Shown: positions 46,592-55,746 of the stretch, piece by piece
Numbering within the stretch: the first letter of the stretch is position 1
Layout: each line of letters begins with the position of its first letter
Made by a program: the position numbers and the translations under genes
Notes under the pieces: model-generated
What the model saw: only the letters and a program-made list of their open reading frames with translations
Database searches by the model: none
What the model was told of the DNA's origin: nothing
Assembly: GCA_943788865.1 (NCBI GenBank)
Contig: CALSRX010000004.1
Location: 62,001 to 126,000 of the forward strand
Direction of reading: 5' to 3'
Source of the DNA: an uncultured Polaribacter sp.
Lineage (GTDB): Bacteria; Bacteroidota; Bacteroidia; Flavobacteriales; Flavobacteriaceae
DNA length: 64,000 bases

Positions 46592-49198
46592 ATGCTTAAA
46601 AAAATTGTTTTACTTGGTTGTTTACTTTTTGGTTTTGGAGTTGTTTTTGCGCAAAAGACCTCTCAAAAAACACCTTTGGTAGAAATTTTAACATCCATAG
46701 AAAAGCAACACGATGTAAAGTTTTCATATAGTTCTAGTTTGCTTACGAATATTTATTGTTTTCCTTTTTCAAAAGAAAGTACAGTAAAAGAAAAATTAGA
46801 GAATCTAAGAAAGCAAACGTTTTTAGAATTTAAACAAATAGATGATAGATACATTGTGATCTCTGAAAAAAAGATAACAAATAATCATAGGATAAGTGGC
46901 GTTATTCTTAATTCAAAAAACAATGAATTTGTTCCTTTCTCATCTGTAATAATTAAAGGAACATCGCGTGGAACAACAACAGATGAAAACGGTAAGTTTA
47001 TACTTGACAATGTTTCTTCAAATCAAGAAATAATAATTCAAAGCATTGGTTTTAAGACTGTTACAATTCCTGTTTATCAGTTTTTAAACCAAGCCAATTT
47101 GACAATAAAATTAGTAGAAGACAATATTCATTTAGAAGAGGTGTTGATTAGCGATTACATCACCCAAGGGATTTCAAAAAAGCAAGATGGTGCAATAGAA
47201 GTATCGCCTAAAAAACTAGGCATTTTACCAGGTTTAATAGAACCAGATGTTTTGTTAAGCTTACAATTATTACCCGGAATTCAAAGTCCGTCAGAAACCG
47301 CTTCTGGTTTACAAATAAGAGGAAGTTCACCAGATCAAAACTTAGTGTTATTTGACGGAATTAAGATGTATCAGAGTGGCCATTTCTTTGGCTTGATTTC
47401 TTCTTTTAACCCTTATATTACCAAAAAAATAAGTTTGTACAGAAACGGCACAAATGCAAAATTTGGAGATAGAATAGGTGGGGTTTTAGACATAAGCTCT
47501 GGAGATGATGTGCCAACTTTTGAAGCTGGTTTTGGTGTAAATCTAACACATGCAGATGCGTACCTTAAAACACCACTTTTTAACAACAAAGCAGGGTTGG
47601 TTTTTTCTGCCCGAAGATCAATTACAGACCTGGTAGAAACAATTACCTATAAAAACTTTTCTGAAAGTGTATTTCAAAACACGCGAATTTTAGACGGAAG
47701 AGTTAACGACCCAAACAGACTCTCTAATGTTAACAACGATTTTTATTTTCAAGATTATAATCTAAAATTTATTGCAGAGTTGTCAGATAAAAGTAAGCTA
47801 TCAATTAGCAATTTATTTAATAAAAATCAATTAGATTTTTCGTCAGAAAACTTAAAATTTAGAGAAAAAATAGTTGATAACATTACTTATCAAAACAAAG
47901 GAACTAGATTTCTTTGGGATTATAAAACAAGCAATCGTTTTTCACAAAGTATAGATTTTCACACTTCAGAATATACCTTTGATTACTTTGGAAATAGAGT
48001 AGAAACAAGAAACAATCCAAACGACAACAGAAATAGAGATTTTGAAATAGCAAATCATGTAAAAGATAATGGCATTAATTACGGGTTTATTTATGATTTT
48101 AACCCGAACCTTCAATTTAGTGGCGGTTATCAATATTCAAAAACGGATATTTTTTATGTGTACAAAACGAACTTTAACACGCAAAATAATTTATTATTAA
48201 GTGTAGAGAATAGCACCAATACAACAAGCGCGTTTTTTTCAGAGTTTAAATACAACCAAGAAAATTCTTTTATAAGCTTTGGAGTTAGAGCCAATAACTT
48301 TTCATCGGCAAAAGAGTGGTTTTTTGAGCCAAGACTTTTTGCTTCCACAAAAATTTCTGAAACCTTTACCCTTAAAACTTCTGCAGAAATAAAAAATCAA
48401 GCAGTGAGTCAAATAATTGAATATAGAAATAATGGAATTGGTTTAGAAAATAATATCTGGGCGGTAGCAAACAATGCAATTCCGATTTTAAATAGCAAAC
48501 AATTATCAATTGGGTTTTTATATCAAAAAAATGGGTGGAATTTAGATGTTGATTTTTATAAGAAAAAGGTAAAAGGATTAACATTAATGACTGATGACAT
48601 TGCAAATAGCACGCAAACGACTCAGGTTCCGTTTTATATTTCTGGAGAAAATAGCATTGACGGAATAGATGTCTTGTTAAAAAAGAGATTTGGTAATTAT
48701 CGTTCTTGGATAAGCTATTCGTATGCAAATTCAAAACAACAATTTAAAGAATTAAATAACGGAAATGAGTTTAATGGAATTAACGGAATTCCACACTCTT
48801 TTTCATGGTCTCATACATACAAAGCAAATCAATTTGAATTTTCATTAGGATGGAAATTGCGTTCTGGAATTCCATATACAGAAGCAACAGGAACTTTCAG
48901 AGATATCAACAACAATTTAAGAGTTTCTTATGGAGACGTTAATGAAAAAAGATTGCCTAATTATCAAAAATTTGATTTTTCATCTACCTATAAATTCAAC
49001 GTTTCAAAAAAGAAAAAAATTGAAGGAAAAATTGGAGTGTCCTTACTAAATATTTTTGATAAAAAGAATATTTTAAACAGAACCTACGAACTGAAAGTTG
49101 TGAATTCACCTGGAAATATTGAAGAGCAAAAACTAGTAAAAATTGACAGATTGTCTTTAGGCTTTACACCAAATGTAGTTTTTAGACTTACTTTTTAA
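46592..49198 (+). CDS. TonB-dependent receptor with STN signalling domain
   Basis: This 868-residue outer-membrane receptor has a signal peptide (to about residue 20), an STN domain (about 25-95, ILTSIEKQHDVKFSYSSS), a carboxypeptidase-regulatory-like beta domain (100-190), a plug with LLPGIQSPSETASGLQIRGS and a 22-strand barrel ending FRLTF. The STN domain implies FecI/FecR-type surface signalling with the two genes upstream. The substrate is not evident; siderophore, oligomer or peptide uptake are all possible. Its TAA abuts the holB stop. Confidence 0.92.
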   Translation: MLKKIVLLGCLLFGFGVVFAQKTSQKTPLVEILTSIEKQHDVKFSYSSSLLTNIYCFPFSKESTVKEKLENLRKQTFLEFKQIDDRYIVISEKKITNNHRISGVILNSKNNEFVPFSSVIIKGTSRGTTTDENGKFILDNVSSNQEIIIQSIGFKTVTIPVYQFLNQANLTIKLVEDNIHLEEVLISDYITQGISKKQDGAIEVSPKKLGILPGLIEPDVLLSLQLLPGIQSPSETASGLQIRGSSPDQNLVLFDGIKMYQSGHFFGLISSFNPYITKKISLYRNGTNAKFGDRIGGVLDISSGDDVPTFEAGFGVNLTHADAYLKTPLFNNKAGLVFSARRSITDLVETITYKNFSESVFQNTRILDGRVNDPNRLSNVNNDFYFQDYNLKFIAELSDKSKLSISNLFNKNQLDFSSENLKFREKIVDNITYQNKGTRFLWDYKTSNRFSQSIDFHTSEYTFDYFGNRVETRNNPNDNRNRDFEIANHVKDNGINYGFIYDFNPNLQFSGGYQYSKTDIFYVYKTNFNTQNNLLLSVENSTNTTSAFFSEFKYNQENSFISFGVRANNFSSAKEWFFEPRLFASTKISETFTLKTSAEIKNQAVSQIIEYRNNGIGLENNIWAVANNAIPILNSKQLSIGFLYQKNGWNLDVDFYKKKVKGLTLMTDDIANSTQTTQVPFYISGENSIDGIDVLLKKRFGNYRSWISYSYANSKQQFKELNNGNEFNGINGIPHSFSWSHTYKANQFEFSLGWKLRSGIPYTEATGTFRDINNNLRVSYGDVNEKRLPNYQKFDFSSTYKFNVSKKKKIEGKIGVSLLNIFDKKNILNRTYELKVVNSPGNIEEQKLVKIDRLSLGFTPNVVFRLTF

Positions 49199-50347
49199 CT
49201 AGTTAATTACAGCCTCTTTAGTGTGTAACAAACGCGTTAGTTTTATAGATAAATCCAATAAGATAATTTTTGGATTTCCGTTTCGCTCAATGTGATATAT
49301 TGCCGAACTTATTTCGTTGCTAATTTCTAAAACGTTTCCACTATGAACAAAAGGGGCAAACTTTTTTAAATCGAAATCAGCAGTTTCTGTTTCTAAGAAA
49401 ACAATTTCTTCTGAGTTATAATTTAACAATAATGCTTGTCTAAAAAACTGTAGACAATAGTGTAAAAAGCGTTTTTGAGTTTCTCTTCCGCTTTTAGAAA
49501 TCTCATCACTCCAAGAGACCAATTGTTGCACAACGGCAGCATTTCCTTTTGCTCTAAACGCCGTTCTTACCCAAGTAATAAACCATTGTTCAAAAATAGT
49601 ATCGCTAGAGTCGTGCAATAATAAATGCAATGCTTTATTGTAATTTCCTTCCGATTGATGTGCAATTTTATATGCAGCACTTTCAGAAATCTTTTCTTTA
49701 GCAATTAAAGAATGTGCTATTTCTTCTTCAGACAAGGCCGGAAAATGAATGGTTTGACAACGAGATTTAATGGTATTAATAATTTGCTCTTCGTTTTCAG
49801 TACACAAAATAAATAGTGTTTTTTCTGGCGGCTCTTCAATCAGTTTCAATAATTTATTTGAGGCAGAAGTATTCATTTTTTCAGCCATCCAAATAATCAT
49901 TACTTTAAATCCACCTTCATAAGATTTTAGCTGCAAAGATTTTACAATGTTTTCCGCTTCGTCTACACCCATTAAGCCTTGTTTGTTCTCAACACCAATA
50001 AACTGTAGCCAATTATATAAACTTCCATAAGGCTGTTCTTTTATATACGCTCTCCAATCTTCTAAAAACAAATCACTAACGGGGTGTTTTTTTACTTTAT
50101 CATTGGCGGTTACCGGAAAGGCAAAATGCAAATCAGGGTGTGTTAACTTTTCGCATTTAACCCTGCAAGAATCTTCATTGTTACTGGTAGCACAAAGTAA
50201 ATATTGTGCGTATGCAATAGCCATAGGCAATGTACCAAAACCTTCTTTTCCAACAAACAATTGTGCATGCGGAATTCTACCTTTTTCTGTAGTAGATTTT
50301 AAGTGTTTTTTAATATGATCTTGACCAATTACATCTTTGAAAAACAT
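49199..50347 (-). CDS. holB: DNA polymerase III delta' subunit
   Basis: This is a clamp-loader subunit. FFKDVIGQDHIKKHL opens the AAA+ domain; the P-loop is degenerate (GKEGFGTLPMA without Lys-Thr), as in delta' proteins. KLLKLIEEPPEKTLFILC and TIKSRCQTIHFP (SRC motif) follow, and Cys residues near 53-65 fit the zinc module. Length 382. On the minus strand the TATATTTG -7 box ends only four bases before the ATG, so the mRNA may be leaderless. Confidence 0.85.
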   Translation of the reverse strand: MFFKDVIGQDHIKKHLKSTTEKGRIPHAQLFVGKEGFGTLPMAIAYAQYLLCATSNNEDSCRVKCEKLTHPDLHFAFPVTANDKVKKHPVSDLFLEDWRAYIKEQPYGSLYNWLQFIGVENKQGLMGVDEAENIVKSLQLKSYEGGFKVMIIWMAEKMNTSASNKLLKLIEEPPEKTLFILCTENEEQIINTIKSRCQTIHFPALSEEEIAHSLIAKEKISESAAYKIAHQSEGNYNKALHLLLHDSSDTIFEQWFITWVRTAFRAKGNAAVVQQLVSWSDEISKSGRETQKRFLHYCLQFFRQALLLNYNSEEIVFLETETADFDLKKFAPFVHSGNVLEISNEISSAIYHIERNGNPKIILLDLSIKLTRLLHTKEAVIN

Positions 50348-50351
50348 ATCA

Positions 50352-50359
50352 CAAATATA
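50352..50359 (-). promoter_or_regulatory. holB -7 box
   Basis: TATATTTG on the minus strand lies four bases before the ATG. Confidence 0.45.
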
Positions 50360-50407
50360 TAACTTTAAATTATCGAAAACAGCATTGCTTTTTTTGATGA
50401 CTTATTT

Positions 50408-50436
50408 TTTGTAACCTTCATAAATAAGTACATTTG
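50408..50436 (+). promoter_or_regulatory. pgk promoter (Bacteroidota type)
   Basis: TTTG (50408-50411), 17 bases, then TACATTTG (50429-50436), matching the TTTG/TAnnTTTG consensus with good spacing. The pgk ATG is 18 bases downstream. Confidence 0.7.
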
Positions 50437-50454
50437 TAAAAAAAAATTATAGCA

Positions 50455-51645
50455 ATGCCAACACTAAACGATTTTAATTTTGAGAACAAAAAAGCGCTAA
50501 TAAGAGTAGATTTTAATGTGCCGTTAAATAATGAATTTATGGTTACTGATGCAACAAGAATTCATGCAGCAAAATCAACAATTATTAAAGTTTTAGAAGA
50601 TGGAGGCTCAGCAATATTAATGTCGCATCTTGGCAGACCCAAAGGAAAAGAAGATCAGTTTTCTTTACGTCATATTGTAGAAAAGGTAATCGAAATATTA
50701 GGTGTACAAGTTAAGTTTGTTGATGATTGTGTTGGAGAAAAAGTAGCAAAAGCGGTTTCTGAATTAGAGCCAGGAGAAATTTTATTATTAGAAAATTTGC
50801 GTTTTTACGAAGAAGAAAAATCAGGAGATAAAAATTTTGCAGAACAGCTTTCTAACTTTGGAGATATCTATGTAAACGATGCTTTTGGAACTGCTCACAG
50901 AGCACATGCCTCAACAGCAATTATTGCCGAATTTTTTCCGAATAAAAAATGTTTTGGAAATCTGTTAGCAAGAGAAATTGAAAGTATTAATAAAGTTTTA
51001 AATGATAATGAAAAACCTGTAACAGCAATTTTAGGAGGGGCGAAAGTATCATCAAAAATTGGCGTTATCGAAAACATTTTGGATAAAGTAGATCATATTA
51101 TTATTGGAGGGGGAATGACATTTACCTTTATAAAAGCATTAGGAGGAAGCATAGGAAGCTCTTTGGTAGAAGAAGACAAACAAGAATTGGCGTTATCTAT
51201 TTTAAAAAAGGCTAAAGCTAAAAATGTTGAAATTCACCTACCAGTAGATGCAATTATTACAGATAGTTTTTCTAATGATGCAAACACAAAAGAAGTAGAT
51301 ACCACTCAAATTCCTGATGGTTGGATGGGATTAGACGCCGGTTCTAAAACAGCTGAAAAATTTGCAGCCGTAATAGCAAAATCAAAAACGATATTATGGA
51401 ACGGACCCTTAGGCGTTTTTGAAATGGAAAATTTCTCTAAAGGTACCATAGCCCTTGGAAACGCAATTGCAGAAGCTACAGCAAATGGAGCTTTTTCTTT
51501 AGTAGGAGGAGGAGATTCTGTTGCTGCGGTTAAACAATTTGGCTTTGAAGACAAAGTAAGTTATGTTTCAACAGGTGGTGGAGCCATGTTAGAAATGTTG
51601 GAAGGAAAAACATTACCCGGAATTATAGCAATTCTTAACGAATAA
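50455..51645 (+). CDS. pgk: Phosphoglycerate kinase
   Basis: It transfers phosphate from 1,3-bisphosphoglycerate to ADP in glycolysis. [32 protein letters not shown] and [15 protein letters not shown] form the N-domain substrate site; [13 protein letters not shown] and [13 protein letters not shown] the nucleotide domain. 396 residues. An aldo/keto reductase follows 14 bases later. Confidence 0.97.
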   Translation: MPTLNDFNFENKKALIRVDFNVPLNNEFMVTDATRIHAAKSTIIKVLEDGGSAILMSHLGRPKGKEDQFSLRHIVEKVIEILGVQVKFVDDCVGEKVAKAVSELEPGEILLLENLRFYEEEKSGDKNFAEQLSNFGDIYVNDAFGTAHRAHASTAIIAEFFPNKKCFGNLLAREIESINKVLNDNEKPVTAILGGAKVSSKIGVIENILDKVDHIIIGGGMTFTFIKALGGSIGSSLVEEDKQELALSILKKAKAKNVEIHLPVDAIITDSFSNDANTKEVDTTQIPDGWMGLDAGSKTAEKFAAVIAKSKTILWNGPLGVFEMENFSKGTIALGNAIAEATANGAFSLVGGGDSVAAVKQFGFEDKVSYVSTGGGAMLEMLEGKTLPGIIAILNE

Positions 51646-51659
51646 AAATAAATCTATTT

Positions 51660-52697
51660 ATGAAGTACACAACATTACCAAATTCAGATATAAAAGTTTC
51701 TAAAATTTGTTTAGGAACCATGACCTGGGGACAGCAAAACACAGAACAAGAAGGTCATGAACAAATGGATTATGCTTTAGAAAAAGGAGTGAACTTTTTT
51801 GATGTAGCAGAATTGTATCCAATTCCTGCAAAAGCAGAAACTTATGGAGCTACAGAAAAAATTATTGGCTCTTGGTTTCAAAAAAACGGAAATAGAGACA
51901 AGGTTGTTTTAGCAAGTAAAATTGCTGGCTGGGGAGCTTATACGGCTCATATTAGAAAAGACGGATTTAGCAAAAGAGCAATTAAAGAAGCTCTTGAAGG
52001 CAGCTTAAAAAGACTACAAACAGACTATATAGATTTATATCAATTACATTGGCCAGAAAGAGCTGTTAACTGTTTTGGTGTTAGAGAGTATCCGTATCAA
52101 AATCATTCAGAGCAATTTGAAAACCATTTAGAAATTTTAGAAACGCTTCAAGGATTTATTTCAGAAGGAAAGATTCGTAAAATTGGAATATCGAATGAGT
52201 CTCCGTGGGGAACCATGCAGTATTTGCAAACCGCAAAAGACCATAATTTACCAAGAATGTCAACCATACAAAATTCGTATTCTTTATTACATAGAGCTTA
52301 CGAATATGGAATGTCTGAAGTTTCTCTTCGAGAAAATATTGGTTTACTGGCATTTTCTCCATTGGCTTTTGGAGTATTATCTGGAAAATATGTTGGTGGG
52401 AAAAAACCGAGCGATGCACGCGTAACCTTGTTTCCAAATTACAACAGATACTCATCTGCTCAATCGGAAAAAGCAGTGATAGAATATCAAAAAATTGCTG
52501 AGAAACACGGAATGTCTTTGGTCGAATTATCACTTGCTTTTATAAACCAATTACCATTTGTAACAAGCAATATTATTGGAGCAACAAAAATGAGTCAATT
52601 AAAAGAAAACATCAATAGCATTGATATTACTTTATCAGAAGAAATTATTAATGAGATAAATGGGGTTCATAAAATAATGCCTAATCCGGCACCATAA
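51660..52697 (+). CDS. Aldo/keto reductase (Tas-like)
   Basis: This NADPH-dependent reductase has a TIM barrel. FFDVAELYP supplies catalytic Asp and Tyr, VVLASKIAG the Lys and YQLHWPER the His of the catalytic tetrad, and LAFSPLAFGVLSGKY and NIIGATKMSQL bind cofactor. 345 residues, similar in plan to E. coli Tas. Carbonyl substrate unknown. Probably co-transcribed with pgk; five bases from the converging trpS. Confidence 0.9.
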   Translation: MKYTTLPNSDIKVSKICLGTMTWGQQNTEQEGHEQMDYALEKGVNFFDVAELYPIPAKAETYGATEKIIGSWFQKNGNRDKVVLASKIAGWGAYTAHIRKDGFSKRAIKEALEGSLKRLQTDYIDLYQLHWPERAVNCFGVREYPYQNHSEQFENHLEILETLQGFISEGKIRKIGISNESPWGTMQYLQTAKDHNLPRMSTIQNSYSLLHRAYEYGMSEVSLRENIGLLAFSPLAFGVLSGKYVGGKKPSDARVTLFPNYNRYSSAQSEKAVIEYQKIAEKHGMSLVELSLAFINQLPFVTSNIIGATKMSQLKENINSIDITLSEEIINEINGVHKIMPNPAP

Positions 52698-52702
52698 ATA
52701 TT

Positions 52703-53671
52703 TTAATACCCAATATTTTTACGAACTCTTTTTAAAACAGTAGTAGCAACTTTTCTAGCTTTTTCTGCACCAATTGAAAGAGCTTCATCTAATTCATTTA
52801 GATGATTCATATAATGATTGTATTTCTCTCTTTCTAAAGCAAACTTTTCTAAAATCAATTCATAAAGAGCTTGTTTTGCGTGGCCATAACCATAATTCCC
52901 GCCTAAATAATTGGCGCGCATTGTTGCAGTCTCTGCATCGGAAGCCAATAATTTATACAAAGCAAAAACATTGTCAGTCTCTGGATTTTTAGGCTCTTCT
53001 AAAGGAGTGCTATCAGTTTGAATAGACATTATTTGTTTGCGTAACTTTTTATCATCTAAAAAAATATTGATGAAATTATTACGCGACTTGCTCATTTTTT
53101 GACCATCTGTACCTGGAACCAACATGGTGTCTTTACTAACTTTTGCCTCTGGCAACACCAACGTTTCACCAACAACATTGTTAAATCTACTCGCCACATC
53201 ACGTGTCATTTCAAGATGTTGTAATTGATCTTTTCCAACAGGGACAATCTCCGCATCATATAACAAAATATCTGCTGCCATAAGCATAGGATAGGTAAAT
53301 AATCCAGAATTTACATCAGCCAATCGATCTGCTTTGTCTTTAAAACTATGTGCCAATGTTAAACGTTGAAACGGAAAGAAACAACTTAAATACCAAGATA
53401 ATTCTGTTACTTCTGGCACATCGCTTTGTCTATAAAACACCGTTGAATTTACATCTAAACCACAAGCAAGCCAAGTTGCAGCAACACTATAAGTATTACT
53501 TCTTAAGGTTTTTGCATCTTTAATTTGAGTTAAAGAATGCATGTCTGCAATAAACAAAAACGTTTCTTCTTTGGCTACTTTTGCCATTTTTATTGCAGGC
53601 AAAATAGCACCTAATAAATTTCCTAAATGTGGTGTTCCTGTACTTTGTACGCCAGTTAAAACTCTTGACAT
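52703..53671 (-). CDS. trpS: Tryptophanyl-tRNA synthetase
   Basis: This class I enzyme charges tRNA-Trp. STGTPHLGNLLGA holds the HIGH-like motif and GQKMSKSRNN the KMSKS loop; MAADILLYDAEIVPVGKDQ is the tryptophan-binding region. 322 residues. Confidence 0.96.
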   Translation of the reverse strand: MSRVLTGVQSTGTPHLGNLLGAILPAIKMAKVAKEETFLFIADMHSLTQIKDAKTLRSNTYSVAATWLACGLDVNSTVFYRQSDVPEVTELSWYLSCFFPFQRLTLAHSFKDKADRLADVNSGLFTYPMLMAADILLYDAEIVPVGKDQLQHLEMTRDVASRFNNVVGETLVLPEAKVSKDTMLVPGTDGQKMSKSRNNFINIFLDDKKLRKQIMSIQTDSTPLEEPKNPETDNVFALYKLLASDAETATMRANYLGGNYGYGHAKQALYELILEKFALEREKYNHYMNHLNELDEALSIGAEKARKVATTVLKRVRKNIGY

Positions 53672-53705
53672 TAATTTGTTTTTAAAAAGTTTTTCAAATC
53701 TAAAA

Positions 53706-53713
53706 CAAAAATA
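53706..53713 (-). promoter_or_regulatory. trpS -7 box
   Basis: TATTTTTG on the minus strand matches TAnnTTTG, 34 bases before the trpS start. Confidence 0.4.
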
Positions 53714-53752
53714 CAGTTTTAATAAGGAAAACCTAATAAGAATATTAATTAC

Positions 53753-53760
53753 TACATTTG
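53753..53760 (+). promoter_or_regulatory. -7 box directly before the acyltransferase gene
   Basis: TACATTTG matches TAnnTTTG and ends six bases before the ATG at 53767. Confidence 0.45.
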
Positions 53761-53766
53761 GCGATT

Positions 53767-54537
53767 ATGGAATTCATCAAAAACATTTTTAGAGCAATTT
53801 GGCGTAGCTGGTTTTACGTTTTTTTTGCTTTGTCGTTAATAACCATGATTCCCGTTTTACTTCTTTTAACGATTAGTGAAAAGCAATACCCAGCTTTATA
53901 TAAAATTATTAGAGCCTTTTCTAAAACGCTAATTTTTGTAATGGGTTTTAGATTAAAAAAACAAATTGAAGAGCCTTTAGACCCTACACAAAGCTATATG
54001 TTTTGTCCAAATCATACATCAATGTTAGATCCGTTTATTCTAATAAGCATGGTTAAAAACCCCATTGTTTTTGTTGGAAAAGCCGAACTGAAGAAAATTC
54101 CAATTTTTGGATTCTTTTATAAGCGTATTTGCATTTTAGTTGATAGAGGTAGCCAAAGCAGTAGAAAAGAAGTTTACTTCAGCGCAAAAAGAAGATTAAA
54201 AAACGGAACAAGTGTTGCCATTTTCCCGGAAGGATTAGTTCCGAAAGAAAATATTATTTTAAGTTCATTTAAAAACGGAGCTTTTAGTTTAGCGATTGAA
54301 CATCAAATACCTATTGTACCCGCAACATATTTCGACTGTAAGCGTTTCTTTTCTTGGACGTTTTTCAAAGGAAGACCAGGAACGATTAGAGTAAAACAGC
54401 ATAAACCGATTTCCACAAAAGGATTTAATGCAAAAAACATAAAAGAGATTAAAGACCAAACTTTTGCTATTTTATTGAATGATTTATCTAATGACGAGGT
54501 TTATATGAAAGATACGAACAGATTGATACATGAGTGA
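53767..54537 (+). CDS. plsC: 1-acyl-sn-glycerol-3-phosphate acyltransferase (PlsC-type)
   Basis: This inner-membrane acyltransferase has an N-terminal span (about 13-36), the catalytic CPNHTSMLDPF (H-x4-D) and the substrate motif AIFPEGLVPKE. It acylates lysophosphatidate in phospholipid synthesis or a related lipid. I use the ATG at 53767, six bases after a TACATTTG box; a TTG start nine bases earlier would lie in that box. Its stop overlaps the hemolysin III start by eight bases. Confidence 0.87.
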   Translation: MEFIKNIFRAIWRSWFYVFFALSLITMIPVLLLLTISEKQYPALYKIIRAFSKTLIFVMGFRLKKQIEEPLDPTQSYMFCPNHTSMLDPFILISMVKNPIVFVGKAELKKIPIFGFFYKRICILVDRGSQSSRKEVYFSAKRRLKNGTSVAIFPEGLVPKENIILSSFKNGAFSLAIEHQIPIVPATYFDCKRFFSWTFFKGRPGTIRVKQHKPISTKGFNAKNIKEIKDQTFAILLNDLSNDEVYMKDTNRLIHE

Positions 54538-55167
54538 ATATAATCATAAATACACAAAAAAGGAAGAAACCTTAAACATTGCAACCCATGCTTTTGGATT
54601 GGTTTTAAGTATTGTTGCGTTTCCTTTTTTAATTTTAAAATCTATGCATTTTGAAGGCTTATGGAAATCGTTTAGTATTCTGGTATTTGGAGCAAGTTTG
54701 ATTGTGTTATATGCCGCTTCAACTTTTTATCATTCGGCTACCAAGCCAAAATTAAGAAGACGGTTAAATATATTTGATCACGCTGCAATCTATGTTTTAA
54801 TAGTAGGAACCTATACGCCTTTTACTATGATAACATTAGCTGGAAACACAGGTTGGCTTATTTTTTCTTTAACCTGGATTTTTGCATTAACAGGGATTGT
54901 TTTAAAGCTTTTTTTACTGGGAGATTTGACAAACTATCAACGATAATGTATGTTTTAATGGGCTGGCAAATTGTTTTTGCAATTTCTCCACTGCTAGAAA
55001 ATTTATCTGAACAAGGTCTTTTATGGTTGTTTGCTGGAGGTGTTTTTTATACCGTTGGCGCAATTTTGTATTCGATAAAGAAGATCCCATATAATCACGC
55101 AATTTTTCATTTTTTTGTTTTAGGAGGAAGTATTTCTCATTTTGTATCCATATATTTTTACATCTAA
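54530..55167 (+). pseudogene. Hemolysin III (YqfA/PAQR-like) membrane protein, frameshifted
   Basis: The first frame (to 54946) holds IATHAFGLVLSIVAFP, AASTFYHSATKPKLRR and FDHAAIYVLIVGTYTPF, the His-rich signature of hemolysin III/YqfA seven-span proteins, and then drifts into a foreign tail. A second frame from about 54853 continues as KLFFTGRFDKLSTIMYVLMG and ends HFFVLGGSISHFVSIYFYI at 55167, which carries the last conserved His residues. A one-base loss in the T7 run at 54909-54915 explains the break. Sequencing error or true decay cannot be separated here. Confidence 0.85.
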
Positions 55168-55183
55168 TATTTCTTTAGAGGTT

Positions 55184-55654
55184 TTACCAAGTACAAAAAG
55201 GAGATTTGCTAAGTGAAGAATTATAATACTGAACATCTCCTGTAACCTCTTTCCCTAACCAATCTGGCATTAAAAAACGCTCATCTTCTTTTGACAACTC
55301 AATTTCTGCAACTATTAAACCAGCGTTTTCGCCAAGGAATTCATCCACCTCAAAAACATGTTTCCCTTCTTGGATAAAATACCTGTACTTTTCTATTGCT
55401 TTTTCTTCTGTTAACAACATTAACTCTTGAGCATCTTCAACAGAAATTTCTTTTTCCCACTCAAAACGGGTAGTTCCAGCAGTATTCGACCTGCCTTTAA
55501 TTGTTAAAAAAGCAGTATCTTCTAATACTCTTACTCGTACAGTTCGGTCTTTATCAGAATTTAAAAAACCTTGTTTAAGGTATTTTTTTTCAAACGCTTT
55601 TAATTTGAAAGAATCGTTTTTAACTAAAAACTTTCTTTCTATTTCTAGATTCAT
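55184..55654 (-). CDS. CYTH-domain (triphosphate tunnel) protein
   Basis: EIERKFLVKND at the start is the E-x-E-x-K motif of CYTH enzymes, with further charged barrel strands TVRVRVLEDTAFLTIKGR and FEVDEFLG. 156 residues, typical of bacterial short triphosphatases acting on inorganic tripolyphosphate. Converges with the broken hemolysin gene. Confidence 0.9.
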   Translation of the reverse strand: MNLEIERKFLVKNDSFKLKAFEKKYLKQGFLNSDKDRTVRVRVLEDTAFLTIKGRSNTAGTTRFEWEKEISVEDAQELMLLTEEKAIEKYRYFIQEGKHVFEVDEFLGENAGLIVAEIELSKEDERFLMPDWLGKEVTGDVQYYNSSLSKSPFCTW

Positions 55655-55746
55655 TTATTTGCGATTAATTTTTGTACTAATGTATTGTTTTTTATCGTTA
55701 TTGTTACAATTAATAGATATCTTTGAAATATAAACAGTGTCTTTTT

